Assembly: GCF_027595985.1 (NCBI RefSeq)
Contig: NC_073305.1
Location: 115,910,114 to 115,974,113, forward strand
Length of the DNA: 64,000 nt
Origin: Sorex araneus
Taxonomy: Eukaryota; Chordata; Mammalia; Eulipotyphla; Soricidae
Reading direction: 5' to 3'
Numbering within the stretch: the first letter of the stretch is position 1; each line of letters starts with the position of its first letter. The translations under genes and the position numbers were made by a program. Under the pieces are notes generated by a model. It saw nothing but the letters and a program-made list of their open reading frames with translations. It was not told the DNA's origin and did not search any database. Shown here piece by piece: positions 20,041 to 30,808 of the stretch.

Positions 20041-20329
20041 TTATTCTCTCTTGGACCCTAAAGAGTTCATTTAAGGACTTCCGGCTACCCCACAGCAAAT
20101 CCAGGGGGGCGGGGAAGCCTTTGAGCTGGGCTGATCCAGCCGTAGTGGACAGGGGGTGTGACTCAGTGGTGGGGTGCAGACCTCTCTTGAGTAAGGCCTT
20201 CTTGAGAACGGGAACTGCAGAGCACGGCCCATGGGCCCTAGGAACCTGCCCAGGGTCTGCTGAAACACCCCCCGCCCCCAACAACATCTCTGAGCTGATT
20301 GCCTAGTGTTTCTGATCCAAGAATCCAGA

Positions 20330-20515
20330 TACACACTCTGAAGCCAAAAGTCTTCCTGTGGGGAAGGGCAGGAGTTGAGGGGGGTGGGGTCGAGGGGAGA
20401 ATGAGGGAAGGGACACTGGGCCAGTGCCAATGGTGGATGAAGTGGAAGCTGTTATGCATAAGACCCTATTGTTGACAGTATTGTAAACTTAATGTAAATT
20501 TTAAAAAATTTTTTT
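20330..20515 (+). mobile_element. LINE 3' end, type 2, diverged
   Basis: G-rich tract, then GGGACACTGGGCCAGTGCC and AGTATTGTAAACTTAATG before an A/T run. Confidence 0.45.
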
Positions 20516-20519
20516 AAAG

Positions 20520-20905
20520 TCCCTCTGAGCCAGAGACAAAAAGAAAAAAAAAAGCGAAAAACCGGTATCTATCTGATTCTCTGCCTTCTCCAAGAAGAGA
20601 GAGTCCATGAGGGGCGAACATCATTATTGGACTGGAGCACCTCAGGATAGCTCAGAGTATTGGACCATACTTTAAGAGGAAAAAGAAAAGAAAAAATTCC
20701 CCCACCCCCTAAAGTCTTTAAAAGCCTCAATTGTGCCTACCCTAAGGTAGAGGAGTGAGAAATAGGCTTAAAAGATTTTAACTCACTGTCATTTCAGAAA
20801 GCTAGAGTATTGATAAAATTTGGCAAACAATAGTAGACAAAAGGAACAACCCATGAGCATTGCTAGTGTGGCCCAAACACCAACACTATAGAAAAAAAGA
20901 AACCC
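20520..20905. other. Unique AT-rich intergenic sequence
   Basis: No repeat recognised beyond short A-runs. Confidence 0.4.
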
Positions 20906-20910
20906 AAAGG

Positions 20911-21077
20911 GAGGCTGGAGCTATAGTACAGCAAGTAGGGCATTTCCCTTGCACGCGGCCAACCTGGGTTCGATCCCCAGCATCCCATAGGGTCCCTCAA
21001 GCACTGCCAGGAGTAATTCCTGAGTGCAGAGCCAGGAGTAACCCCTGAGCATTACTGGGTGTGACCCAAAAAGAAAA
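20911..21077 (+). mobile_element. SINE-A
   Basis: AGGCTGGAGCTATAGTACAG head, box B GGGTTCGATCCCC, tail ACCCAAAAAG followed by AT-rich DNA. Confidence 0.85.
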
Positions 21078-21079
21078 TT

Positions 21080-21810
21080 TTGTTATTTAATAAATTATTA
21101 AATAATTTATTATTTAATAAGGTCAGCTTATTTAATGTGGTCAGCTTTCAAATAAGGGATGTAACTTAGAAATAGAAGTTCTTAAGCTGCAAATGTCAAA
21201 TGTGGATTCCTTTGAAATTTAAACAAATTAAATTTAAATGAAAATAAACGGAAGAGAACCACCTTGAAGAAGTCAGATTGTCATAGTGACTTGGTGCAGC
21301 CTTGGCTGCCCTCTGGCCTGGGGTTCAGGCTGTTGGAGATGTCTCCTGGGGAGAATGATCTTAGGAATGTGAGGATTTGTCTCTGGGCTGCCCACAGTTT
21401 CAGCTATTGTATGTAACCATGGTAGGTTGCCATATACATGATAAGTACCTAATACGAGACTATGGAATGAATGAAAAGAAAGAAGGGGGAAAGAGAGAGA
21501 GAAAGCAGAGCCAGGCTTTTACACAAACCTGGCATGTTCTAAAGACAGACCTCAGGAAGAGATAGACGCTGCACTATCTCCTTGCTTGAAACTCTGAGAC
21601 ACGCTGCAGGGAGGTAAAAAAGGAGTTGGGAGTTACAAGAGCACAGCCAGGAATGAACTGACTGATGTCTTGAAGGCTTCATCCATAGCAGATTGGCCGG
21701 GATTACCATATAAAGACTTTCTTTTCTTGCCACGCCAGCGTTGCCAACAGGGCTTCCAGCATACATAGCTTTGAGCTCTCCAGCCCCACAATACAACCTT
21801 CATTTATTTA
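21080..21810. other. Unique intergenic sequence
   Basis: A palindrome-rich TTATTTAATAA stretch at 21078-21120, then unique DNA. No exon or repeat recognised. Confidence 0.4.
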
Positions 21811-21819
21811 CTCAGGGTT

Positions 21820-21948
21820 TTTTGCTGTACCTGGCTGTGCTCAGGGATCACTCCTGGCTCTCCAGAGAACCTTCTGAGGTGCCAGGAATCGAACTCCTGG
21901 ATCAGTCACATGTAAGGCTTTACCCACCGTGCTAGCGCTCCAGTCCCC
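21820..21948 (-). mobile_element. SINE-A, shortened
   Basis: Ends CCACCGTGCTAGCGCTCCAGTC on the right, with an internal deletion in the body. Confidence 0.65.
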
Positions 21949-21974
21949 CCAATATGACTTCTATGTATTTTTTA

Positions 21975-22148
21975 ATTTTTTTTTCTTTTTTGGGCCATAC
22001 CCAGCGATGCACAGGGGTCAGTCCTGGTTCTACACTCAGGAATTTCACCTGGCGGTGCTTAGGGACCATACGGAATGCTGGGAATCAAACCCAGGTTCAA
22101 CTGAGTGCAAGGCAAACACCCTACCTGCTATGCTATCACTCCAGCCCC
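21975..22148 (-). mobile_element. SINE-A
   Basis: Minus-strand copy with GGGCCATACCCAGCGATGCAC at the tail side and TATGCTATCACTCCAGCCCC at the head. Confidence 0.85.
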
Positions 22149-22180
22149 TAAAATTTTTTTTATTAAGAAACTGATTTATA

Positions 22181-22350
22181 GGGCTGGAGAAATAGCACAG
22201 TGGGTAGGGCGTTTGCCTTGCATGCGGCCGACCCAGGTTCAATTCCCAGCATCCCATATGGTCCCCTGAGCACCGCCAGGGGTGATTCCTGAGTGCAGAG
22301 CCAAGAGTAACCCCTGTGCATCACCGGGTGTGACCCAAAAAGAAAAAAAA
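22181..22350 (+). mobile_element. SINE-A, young, perfect target duplication
   Basis: Complete copy inside the half-LINE 3' UTR. Target duplication AAGAAACTGATTTATA at 22165-22180 and 22351-22366 is perfect. Confidence 0.94.
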
Positions 22351-22584
22351 AAGAAACTGATTTATAGAATTGTTCAAAATAGAGTTATTTCAGGCATATA
22401 GTCCTACCACCAGTGGCCCCTCCCTCCACCAATGTCCCCCAGCAACCCCAATCTTTGGCCTTGACAGGCATAGAACAAATTCATTTCATATTACCCCAAT
22501 AAAACTTAAAGGAATGATAAATAGGGCAATCAGGAAATAAATCAATAAAAGTCCATTTGTGATGAGACTGCTAGATGTTTTTAA

Positions 22585-22760
22585 GTTTTTTTTTTTTCTT
22601 CTTGGGTCACACCCAGCGATGCTCAGGGATTACTCCTGGCTCATGCACTCAGGAGTTACTCCTGGCGGTGGTGGGGACCATATGGAATGCTGGGAATCAA
22701 ACCCAGGTCGGCTGCATGCAAGGCAAACGCCTTACCCGCTGTGCTATTATTCCAGCCCCA
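22585..22760 (-). mobile_element. SINE-A with target duplication
   Basis: Minus-strand copy in the half-LINE. Duplication AGATGTTTTTAA at 22573-22584 and 22761-22772. Contains the CATGCAC variant also seen at 28 and 33 kb. Confidence 0.92.
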
Positions 22761-23129
22761 AGATGTTTTTAATCGTTCTTAATCTAGTAGAGGACAACCC
22801 TATACACCATTAGTGAGTGCCATACTCAATGGCACATATTGGGAAGTTTCTCCTGTCCTTTAAAGGAGCTCTTTTAATGCTTCTTCTAGCAAAACTGGTT
22901 TCAATGCTGTGAATTCCCTAAGTAAGCTGTTGCCTGTCTGTGAGGTTCCTTCAAATTTGAATGATAATCTAGCTGGATAGAGTATTCTCAGTGAGGTGTT
23001 CATTTTGTGTGTTTTTTGTTCTATATTCTTCTATATTCTTCTGACTCATAGTCTCATTTGATAGGCTTGCTTTATATTTTGTGGACTTTCCTTTGTATGT
23101 AAATTCCTTTTTTAATTTTGCTGCTTTCA

Positions 23130-23308
23130 CTTTTTGTTTGTTTGTTTGGGGGGCACACCTGGCAATGCTCAGGGGTTACTCTTGGCATGCACTCAAGAAT
23201 TACTCCTGGCAGTGCTCAGGGAACCTTATGGGATGCCAGGGATTGAACCCGGGCCTGCCAGGTGCAAGGCAAATGCCCTACCTACTATTCTATCACTCTG
23301 GCTCCTAA
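23130..23308 (-). mobile_element. SINE-A inside L1 ORF1
   Basis: It splits the ORF1 C-terminal domain. Target duplication GCTGCTTTCA with one mismatched flanking base. GGGGGGCACACCTGGCAATGC on its tail side. Confidence 0.88.
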
Positions 23309-24084
23309 TCTCGCTGCTTTCAATATTCTGTCTCTATCTTTGGATTTTTTCATTTTGATTATAGGGTGTTTTAGAGTTATCCTCATTGGGTCTATTTTCT
23401 CTGGGATCCTTTGGGCATCTTGGATCTTGGCACCTATATTCCTCCACTCTGGGAAGTTCTTATCAATGATTTCTTTAACTATTTTTTTATTACATGTGCC
23501 TTCCTGTTTGTTCTTCAGGGATTCCGGTAATTCCTATATTGTTCCTCCTGAACTCACCCCATAGTTGTCTAGTATGCTGTTCATTTCTTTTCAGATTATT
23601 TTCCACCATCTGCTTCTTCCCAGAGGTTTCCTCCTTCTTATCTTGAAACTTCTCAATCTTTTGCTCAGTTGCTGTTACTCTGCTGTTGAATTTTTTTAAT
23701 ATCACCTATCAGGTGTTCTTCATTTCTGACTGTATTTTTTCATCTCAACTCTTACGCTTTTTTGTGCATTGCTGAACTACTTGTGCTATCATTTCTTTGA
23801 GTTCACTGATCATCCTCTTCATGGTGTCACTAAAGACATTGTCTGAGGTTTTACTGAGCTGGTTGGTGTTTTATCTCTTCGGCAATATTGTTTTCACTCA
23901 TTGAACTTGATGGGCTTCTGTGTTTTCCCCATTGGTTTTCTAGTGTTCATGCTATGCTGTGGGTGAGTCCTTGTAGTTAACCCCCCTAGAAGTTGCTGAG
24001 GGACTAGGCTGCAGGTTGCTCTCTGTCCTCTCTGCCTATCCTCACAGAATGACAGACAGCATTTGTTGAGCATATCTGTTAGAA

Positions 24085-24215
24085 GCTCTGAGCTCAGGGA
24101 TCACTCCTGGCAGGGCTTATGGGACCATATGGGGTACTGGGGAGTGAGCCCTGGTCAGCTTCATGCAAGGCAAGTGCCTTACCTGTTCTATTTTCTCTCT
24201 GCCACTCCCCCAGCC
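24085..24215 (-). mobile_element. SINE-A, partial
   Basis: CACTCCTGGCAGGGCTTATGG to CTTACCTGTTCTATTTTCTC. Confidence 0.6.
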
Positions 24216-24224
24216 CAAATTTAA

Positions 24225-24385
24225 GACTAAGTGGAGAGACAGTATAGTGGATACTATGATTTTCTTGCACATATCTAAACTTGGTTCAATCTCTGGCACT
24301 GCATGTCAGATCACTTGTGAGCCCCACCAACAATGACCCTTGAGCACAGAGCCAGGGGTAACCCTTGAGCTACCTGGCGACCTGT
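24225..24385 (+). mobile_element. SINE-A, old
   Basis: GTGGAGAGACAGTATAGTGG head, GGTTCAATCTCTGGCACTGC. Confidence 0.6.
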
Positions 24386-24389
24386 GTGC

Positions 24390-24745
24390 ATGGAGGGCCA
24401 GATGAGAGAGGTTGCAGAGAGTTCAAAGTGATTAAGTACTGCCTCTGGGCTCCAGCCCTTTGGGCCTCTCTCCAGCCCCTACAGTTTCAATTTTTAGAAG
24501 TAGATGTTTGCATCCTTATTTTAGTGCATTGTTTTGGCTGTTGTCATTGATGTGTTGTGATGTGGAACATAGGATTAGTTAAGAGACACCTGGTCAATTT
24601 AAGAAGAGTAACTGATAGGCCAAGCAATGGACAGCCTCCAGCCTGCATCTTAGGATATTTTGAAGCATTTGATGGCATCATGCCTGGAATTTTGGGAGTC
24701 ACAAGTTGAAAGATTCTCTTTCCTAAATATGTGTTTAAAACTATT
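24390..24745. other. Unique intergenic sequence
   Basis: No repeat or exon recognised. Confidence 0.4.
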
Positions 24746-24754
24746 CATTTATTT

Positions 24755-24925
24755 GGGGGTGGGGGGATGACAGTGGAGTAAGGGGGAGCTATACCCAACA
24801 GTGCTCAGGGCTTATTCCTGGCTCTGAGCTCAGGGATCATTGCTAGCTAGGCTTTGGGTGCTGGTGATCCCTGGCTTGGTTGTGTGCAAGGAAAGCACCA
24901 TGTCCACTGTACTATCTCTCAGGCC
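24755..24925 (-). mobile_element. SINE-A, old
   Basis: ATACCCAACAGTGCTCAGGGC and GTACTATCTCTCAGGCCC mark the ends. Confidence 0.6.
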
Positions 24926-24969
24926 CTCAAGTTGTTCATGTTTAAAGCAAACAAAAGAACATGCTACCT

Positions 24970-25150
24970 GGAGGAGCTGGATAATATAGCAGGTTGTGTG
25001 TTTGCCTTGCAGGGGTTGACTAAGGTTTGATCCCCAGCATCCCTGAAGGTCCACCAAGCACCACCAGGAATGATACCTGAGTTCAGAGCCAGGAGTAACT
25101 CCTGAGTATTGCTGGATGTGCCCAACCCTGTCCCCCATCCCCCCAAAAAA
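24970..25150 (+). mobile_element. SINE-A, diverged
   Basis: GGAGGAGCTGGATAATATAG head, GGTTTGATCCCCAGCATCCC, end ATGTGCCCAACCC. Confidence 0.7.
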
Positions 25151-25307
25151 AGTCTTGCTGGGTTCTTACAAATCCAGGCAAGCCCACCAAATTTCTCAGG
25201 AAGGGAACTCCCTGAGACAGTTAATGAACTCATGAAAAGTCAACACATCATTTGCACCCAGGGAGTTTATCATTAAAGAGGTTTTCTTGAAATGTCTCCA
25301 TATTCTG

Positions 25308-25480
25308 GGGCCAGAGAGACAAGGCAGGGGTTAGGGTGCCCTCAAGGCACGAACCTGGTCTGGTCTCCAACACCACGTGTCTTTTTGAGTTCTGCTGGGT
25401 GTAGCCCCAGGCCCGGAACACAGCTGGGGTTGCCCTGGTGGCCCCCAGCACCACCAACGTCCAGGCAACTCCTCATCCTC
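25308..25480 (+). mobile_element. SINE-A, decayed
   Basis: GGGGCCAGAGAGACAAGGCAG head and GAGTTCTGCTGGGTGTAGCCC. Confidence 0.45.
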
Positions 25481-25644
25481 AGGCCCTAGCCCTGAACTGC
25501 TGGCCTCGTCAGCCGATTCTCCAGGAATGGCCACTGGACCTCCTGAGCACCACTTGGGGAGTCCCTTCCCAATTTAATATTTTAAACACACAAGCATGAT
25601 AAAATAATTAAAATAGTCAGACCACATAAAAGACTATCTGAGGA

Positions 25645-25740
25645 CAGATTGGGAATGTAGCTCAGCAGTAGAGCATTTGTCTTGCATGTGTAAGGGCCTT
25701 GAGTCCTGTTCCTGCAATTTTTTTTTTTTAATCGGATAAA
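25645..25740 (+). mobile_element. SINE-C (tRNA-Ala-like)
   Basis: GGGAATGTAGCTCAGCAGTA and GAGCATTTGTCTTGCATG reproduce the D-arm and anticodon arm of a tRNA-Ala-like head. Box B is decayed. Confidence 0.65.
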
Positions 25741-25894
25741 GAAATGTTTCTTTCCATGAGGTGGGGAGACAAGTGGAGGAGCACAAGCCTGGTATGCGAC
25801 CTCAGTCCCAGTCCCCTGGCCCCTCACATGCCCACCCCAGCATTGCTGGAGGTTGGAGTCAGCTCCTATTAAAAATAGTTTAATTTTTTTTTCT

Positions 25895-26050
25895 TGTGCC
25901 AGAGACAACATAAGGGCATTTGCCTTGTCAGCAGCCAACTCCAGATGGATCTGTAGCGCTGCAAATGATCCCCTGAGCATCTCCAGAAATGATCCCTAAG
26001 CACAAAGCTGGACGTAATCCCTGAGCACCACACGTGTAGCCCAAAAAGGG
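25895..26050 (+). mobile_element. SINE-A, old
   Basis: GTGCCAGAGACAACATAAGG head, CATTTGCCTTGTCAGCAGCC, and ACACGTGTAGCCCAAAAAGG end. Confidence 0.6.
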
Positions 26051-26082
26051 AAAAGTAGGTTTTCTCTCCTTTGCTTTTTTTG

Positions 26083-26270
26083 TTTGTTTGTTTTTTTGTT
26101 TTTTGCTTTTTTGGAGTCACACCCAGCGATGCTCAGGGGTTACTCCAAGCTCTGCAGTCAGGAATTCCTCCTGGCGGTGCTCGGGAGACCAGATGGGATG
26201 CTGGGAATAGAACCTGGGTCAGCCAGGTGAAGGCAAACGCCCTACCTGCTGTGAATATTGTTCCAGCCCC
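26083..26270 (-). mobile_element. SINE-A
   Basis: GGAGTCACACCCAGCGATGC on the tail side, AATATTGTTCCAGCCCC at the head. Confidence 0.82.
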
Positions 26271-26499
26271 ATTTTTGTTTGTTTTTTTGCCATGCTGGTA
26301 GTCAGGCCAGACTCTGGGGCTATAGGGGTCTTCTCCTTCTGAGATCCCAGCTGAAGGAGAGGCAGTGCTTTAGGACACGTTATGCTCAGAGGGCAAAGCC
26401 CCAGATGAGCAACAGTGGTAGAGGGGCAGGAGAAGCACAAAAGCACACAGAGTTGAAGACTCTGCTCCTAAGGAAAAACTTTTTTGATTATTCTGTTAG

Positions 26500-26697
26500 C
26501 AAACCATTGATAAGAAGCAATATAAAATAAAATTTTAAGAGCCTGCTATGGGTTTAAGGGCTGGTTGGGAAAATTGGAGACAAAGGTGGAAGACGGTATA
26601 AAAATGGTGGGACTCGTGTTGAAACTTGAATGTATCAAATCATCATGAAGAACTTTGTAAACCACAGTGTTTATATATAAACTGTAGGGGGGAAATT
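26500..26697 (+). mobile_element. LINE 3' end, type 2
   Basis: AAGCAATATAAAATAAAATT, GCCTGCTATGG and CTTTGTAAACCACAGTGTTT match the copies at 31.8-32.0 kb and 180-290. Confidence 0.65.
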
Positions 26698-26829
26698 TGC
26701 ATATGTAGGCCTTACCTATTCCATGTAAACTCCAAAATATATTAACACAGAATTGCTTTAAAAGTATTATTAATGACAGGTAAGACATGATTATTACCAT
26801 ATTACCACATTACCATAATGAGGTCAAAG

Positions 26830-27066
26830 TAGCACTGTAGCACTGTCCTCCCGTTATTCATTGATTTGCTCAAGCGGACAGCAGTGACGTCTCCATTGTG
26901 AGACTTGTTACTGTTTTTGGCATATTGAATACACCACAGGTAGTTTGCCAGGCTCTGCCGTGCAGGCGGGATACTCTCAGTAGTTTGCTGGGTTCTCACA
27001 AGAATCGAACCTGGGTCGGCCACATGCAAGGCAAATGCCCTACCCTCTGTGCTATCACTCCAGCCC
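26830..27066 (-). mobile_element. SINE-B (RTE-tailed)
   Basis: Minus-strand copy: head CTGGAGTGATAGCACAGAG at the right, two-repeat body, and the RTE-type tail (GATTTGCTCAAGCGGACAGC on the plus strand) ending in a short AGTGCTAC tandem. Confidence 0.85.
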
Positions 27067-27299
27067 AATGAGATAAAATTTAGTGCAATATACTTTAGAT
27101 TCCAGAGTTGAAAACTTATTCAAGTAAATGAGAATAGGCATTTTATTATATTGTATTAAATGATTTTAATTTTCTTATTTACGTAGGTCAAAATCATATA
27201 GTATTTACAAATTGGTTCTTATTGATTTATTTTCTGATCATCCTATTAGCCATTTCTAAAATTTTGTTGGAATAAACAACATAAAGTAAGTTTGTTAAG

Positions 27300-27450
27300 T
27301 GACTCAGGGGGCAGGTTGGGATTGGGAGGGAAATAGAAGATGCTGGTGGAGGGAAGGTCACACTGGTGGTGTTCGAACACTAACTGCTTGGAACAACTGT
27401 ATGACGAACAATCTTGTACGTCACAATGTTTTTCATTAAAATGAATAAAA
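27300..27450 (+). mobile_element. LINE 3' end, type 2
   Basis: GATGCTGGTGGAGGGAAGGT, CTTGTACGTCACAATGTTTT and an AAAATGAATAAAAAA end. Confidence 0.6.
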
Positions 27451-27546
27451 AATAGCTTCGGTACATAACTTGTGGTGACTTCTTATAATAAAATACTATA
27501 CAGTAGAGAAATTGAACAGCTGAATATGAAACCAAAGAATGCTAAG

Positions 27547-27708
27547 GGGCTGGAGAGACAGCTCAGTGGGCTGGAGCACAGGCTTTGCGTGCAGGAGGTC
27601 TGAGTTTGATCCCCGGTGCTGCATGGTTCTTTAAGCACCAATGGGAGTGACCCCAGTGCAGAGTTAAAAATAGCCTTTGACCATCACCAGGTGTGGCCCC
27701 CAACAAGA
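27547..27708 (+). mobile_element. SINE-A, old
   Basis: GGGGCTGGAGAGACAGCTCAG head, GTTTGATCCCCGGTGCTGC and CACCAGGTGTGGCCCC end. Confidence 0.7.
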
Positions 27709-27774
27709 GCATACTGAAAACCAGAAACTCAGTAGTGCTGAATTGAAAAAAGTTTGTTGCATAGGAGGGAGGGT

Positions 27775-27918
<144 letters not shown>

Positions 27919-27999
27919 GTATTAGTACAAAATTCAGGGTAGTACTTTCCTCTGGAGTTGTAGGAGGGTTTAGCCATAGAGGTACACATGATTCTTATC

Positions 28000-28175
28000 T
28001 TTTTTTTTTTTCTTTTTGGGTCACACCCGGCGATGCACAGGGATTACTCCTGGCTCATGCACTCAGGAATTACTCCTGGCGGTGCTCAGGAGACCATATG
28101 GGATGCTGGGAATCGAACCTGGATTAACCGCATGCAAGGCAAACACCCTACCCACTGCGCTATCTCTCCAGCCCC
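28000..28175 (-). mobile_element. SINE-A with target duplication
   Basis: Near-consensus minus-strand copy. ACATGATTCTT on the left recurs as ACATGGTTCTT on the right. Confidence 0.9.
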
Positions 28176-28333
28176 GCACATGGTTCTTTTCTTGAGCAGA
28201 AGACTTAGCAAGAGCAATTTCAGGAAATGGCAGAGATAGAAGCTAGAATGGGGGTGAGGGCGCTGAAGACTGGATTGCAATGACGGGAGAGTTGACTAGC
28301 GCAGCCTACTCATTAAAGAGATGTAGCCAGAGG

Positions 28334-28495
28334 GGCCAGCGAGATGACGCAAAAAGCTGGAGGACATGCTTTGTGTGCAGAAGCCCTGAGTTCCATCCCG
28401 CACCTCATGTCTTCCCGGGCATCCGTGGGAGCAACCTGGGACACATATCCCAGGAAGTAATCCCTGAATACCACCAGGTGTGCCCCCCCCCCAAC
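28334..28495 (+). mobile_element. SINE-A, old
   Basis: GGGGCCAGCGAGATGACGCA head and ACCACCAGGTGTGCCCCCC end. Confidence 0.55.
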
Positions 28496-28629
28496 AAAAA
28501 CAAAACAAACAAGATATTGCCAGCTCCCAGCAGACTATGGGTGCACTGGGCCGAGAACATTATTGGACAGAGCAGATATCTTTCTTTTTCTTTTTCAACT
28601 GAATTTTTTTCAAATTTCAGTTAAAAATT

Positions 28630-28910
28630 ATTTAATTTTTTTAATTGCATCACTGTGAAATAGACAGTTACAAAATTGTTTCTGATTGTTGGGTTTGAGT
28701 TGTACAATGTTCCAACACCTGTCCTTTCACCAGTGCACATTTCCCAGCACCAATGTCCCCAGTTTCCCTCCTGCCACTCGCATGCCCAGCCCTGCCTCTA
28801 TGGTAGACACCTCTCTCTCTCCCTCTCTCTCTCTCCCTCTCCTCTCTTGTTCTCTCTCTCTCTTGTTCTCTCTCTTTTTCTCTCATTCTCTCTCTTGCTC
28901 TCTCTCTCGT

Positions 28911-28990
<80 letters not shown>

Positions 28991-29045
28991 TTTTCCTTTT
29001 GGGTATTATGGTTTGTAATACAGGTACCAAAAGGGTATGCCTGTC
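28630..29045 (-). mobile_element. LINE-1 3' end, type 1, carrying a (TC)n tract
   Basis: Minus-strand tail (CACTGGTGAAAGGACAGGTG ... CACAGTGATGCAATT). The usual G-rich 3' UTR tract is replaced by a 180 bp TC/AG microsatellite. Confidence 0.7.
28808..28988. repeat. (TC)n microsatellite, ~180 bp
   Basis: TC repeats with regular TTCTC and CCTCTC interruptions, internal to an L1 3' UTR. Confidence 0.95.
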
Positions 29046-29049
29046 CCTT

Positions 29050-29540
29050 TTACCTCCTTTCAGCGCTCAGTTCTGTCTCCCGAGGGCGTGAGGACGTACC
29101 AGGGGGCTGTGACCGTACTGGAGCAGAGCTGGCAGCTCCCTCCTACAGAGGGAAGCTTAGGCATCTCTTTTCATGAGTTGCCCCAAAAGCGTGTGTTCAC
29201 TTGGAGATGAGCGAGCAAAGATCCCCAAGGGGCTTCCCTCGCGCCTGCTTCGTGAGTCCCCACGCCAGGGGCTCTCATTAATCAAAGTCTGGGAACAACC
29301 GCGGGCCTGTCAGCTCCCGGGAGCCCTTGTATAGCTTTACAGTCTGGCCTGGGCTTTCTGTTCCTTTCAGCGGAATTGATGTGTGAGAGCTCTGACTGCC
29401 CACAAGCGAAACTTAAAACAGCCACTTCATTGCAACTTTGTGGTGGTGTTATAAAAGCCGCCTTAGGGGAGTGGCCGACTCTGGTTCTTTATTCAATGAG
29501 CTTCAGATGGGAACTGTTCTGTAAAAGCCTAAGAGAATTG
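29050..29540. other. Unique intergenic segment
   Basis: About 490 bp of unique, moderately GC-rich DNA about 11 kb upstream of RRAGD. Includes a GTTATAAAAGCC stretch. No exon recognised. Possible distal regulatory element. Confidence 0.4.
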
Positions 29541-29734
29541 GTTAGCTTGAAAGGGGTGGGGAGATAGAGCAAAAGTTTTCCCCTCACCTTATATGGTCCC
29601 CTTCGCCCAGAGACAAGAGTAGCTCCGAGCACGGGCAGGTCTGGTCCAAACCTGTTCCCTAAGGGACAGGTCGTGTGTGCATCCCTTATTTAGCCGGGGA
29701 GGAAGACCAGGAATGACCTGCCAGCAAAAGTATC

Positions 29735-29872
29735 CAGAGCTACTGTGGCGTATTCAATATGCCAAAAGCAGTAACAAGAAGTCTCACAATGGAGATGTTA
29801 CTGGTGCCCGCTCGAGTAAATCGGTGAACAACAGGACGGGACTACAGTGCCACAGTGCTACTAATGGGGCAG
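29735..29872 (+). mobile_element. SINE-B, 3' half
   Basis: Retains GTGGCGTATTCAATATGCC, the GGAGATGTTACTGGTGCCCG RTE-like tail and a GTGCCACAGTGCTAC tandem end. The head is missing. Confidence 0.75.
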
Positions 29873-29879
29873 GAGGCTG

Positions 29880-30095
29880 AAATAAAATGTGTTTTAACAG
29901 CTCTAAGTGGGGAATGACAGATATGAGGGACAGAATTTGGTGAAGACAAGGTGTATGCAGAGAAGAGACTTCAAACTGCTAAATAAAGTTCTAGCTATAT
30001 AATAAGATGGGAACTTTTTGTAATCATATGTGAACTTCAAGTTCTTTCCTTTTTCTAGTGTGGGCAGGGGCGATATGCCGTTCTCCTGTCTAAAG
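29880..30095. other. Unique AT-rich intergenic sequence
   Basis: Nothing recognised. Confidence 0.35.
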
Positions 30096-30099
30096 TTGG

Positions 30100-30240
30100 G
30101 CTGGAGTAATAACACTGGTCTTGTATACAACTGGCTCAAGGGCAGTTCCATCATCCCAAATGGTCCCCTGAGCACCGCTAGAATAATTCTTGAGTGCAGA
30201 GCCAGGAGTAACCCCTGAACATCGCTGTGCTTGGACCAAC
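30100..30240 (+). mobile_element. SINE-A, diverged
   Basis: GGGCTGGAGTAATAACACTGG head with box B decayed. Normal TGCAGAGCCAGGAGTAACCC body. Confidence 0.65.
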
Positions 30241-30429
30241 CTCCCCTCCGCCATTCCCCTCCCCCACCCCCTTGCTGATACCCAATAAATAATAAAGATT
30301 CTTCAGAGGAGGGGAGCAGCAGAAAAAAAAAATCCTAAGATAAAGATCATCATGATTTCCCCCCACCCCATGGAAACCAGACCTATTTCCAACATGATAA
30401 GAAAACTCAGGTTTAAAATCAGTTGGTTC

Positions 30430-30580
30430 CAGACCCAAGAGATAATACAGAGGAAAAGGTGCTTGCCTTGCATGTGGCCAGCCCTGGCTTGATCTCTGGC
30501 ACTGCATATGATTCCTTGAGCTTGTCAGGAGTGACCCCTAAGCACAGAGCAAAGTAGATATTGAGCATGGCAGAGGGTGA
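30430..30580 (+). mobile_element. SINE-A, diverged
   Basis: GAGATAATACAGAGGAAAAGG head, GCTTGATCTCTGGCACTGC. Confidence 0.6.
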
Positions 30581-30591
30581 CCAAAACTTTT

Positions 30592-30764
30592 TTTTTCTTT
30601 TTGCTTTTTTGGGTCACACCTGGCAATGCACAGGGCTTACTCCTGGCTCTGCACTCAGAAATTACTCCCGGCAGTGCTCAGGGGACCATATGGTATGCTG
30701 GGAATCGAACCCAGGTTGGCCGCGTGCAAGGCAAACACCTTACCCACTGTGCTATCACTCCAGC
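30592..30764 (-). mobile_element. SINE-A, young
   Basis: Near-consensus. Flanked by CCAAAACTTTTTT on the left (30581) and CCAAAAACTTTTTT on the right (30766). Confidence 0.9.
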
Positions 30765-30808
30765 CCCAAAAACTTTTTTCTTAAGTTTATTTTATTATTA
30801 TTATTATT

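Larger units (their letters stand above)
22149..24015 (-). mobile_element. Half-LINE (HAL1-like): L1 ORF1 plus 3' UTR, no ORF2
   Basis: Read on the minus strand, 24.0-23.6 kb encodes a coiled-coil segment. 23.7-23.49 kb gives the ORF1p junction motif NNIGITGIPEE. 23.49-23.32 kb gives the RRM-like IQDAQRIPEKIDPMRITLK, and 23.1-22.86 kb gives the C-terminal LYPARLSFKFEG. Frameshifts and stops are present. ORF1 is followed within 300 bp (SINE removed) by a type 2 LINE 3' end at 22560-22149, with no reverse-transcriptase sequence between. Three SINE-A copies interrupt it. An ORF2 deletion after insertion is the alternative. Confidence 0.65.
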
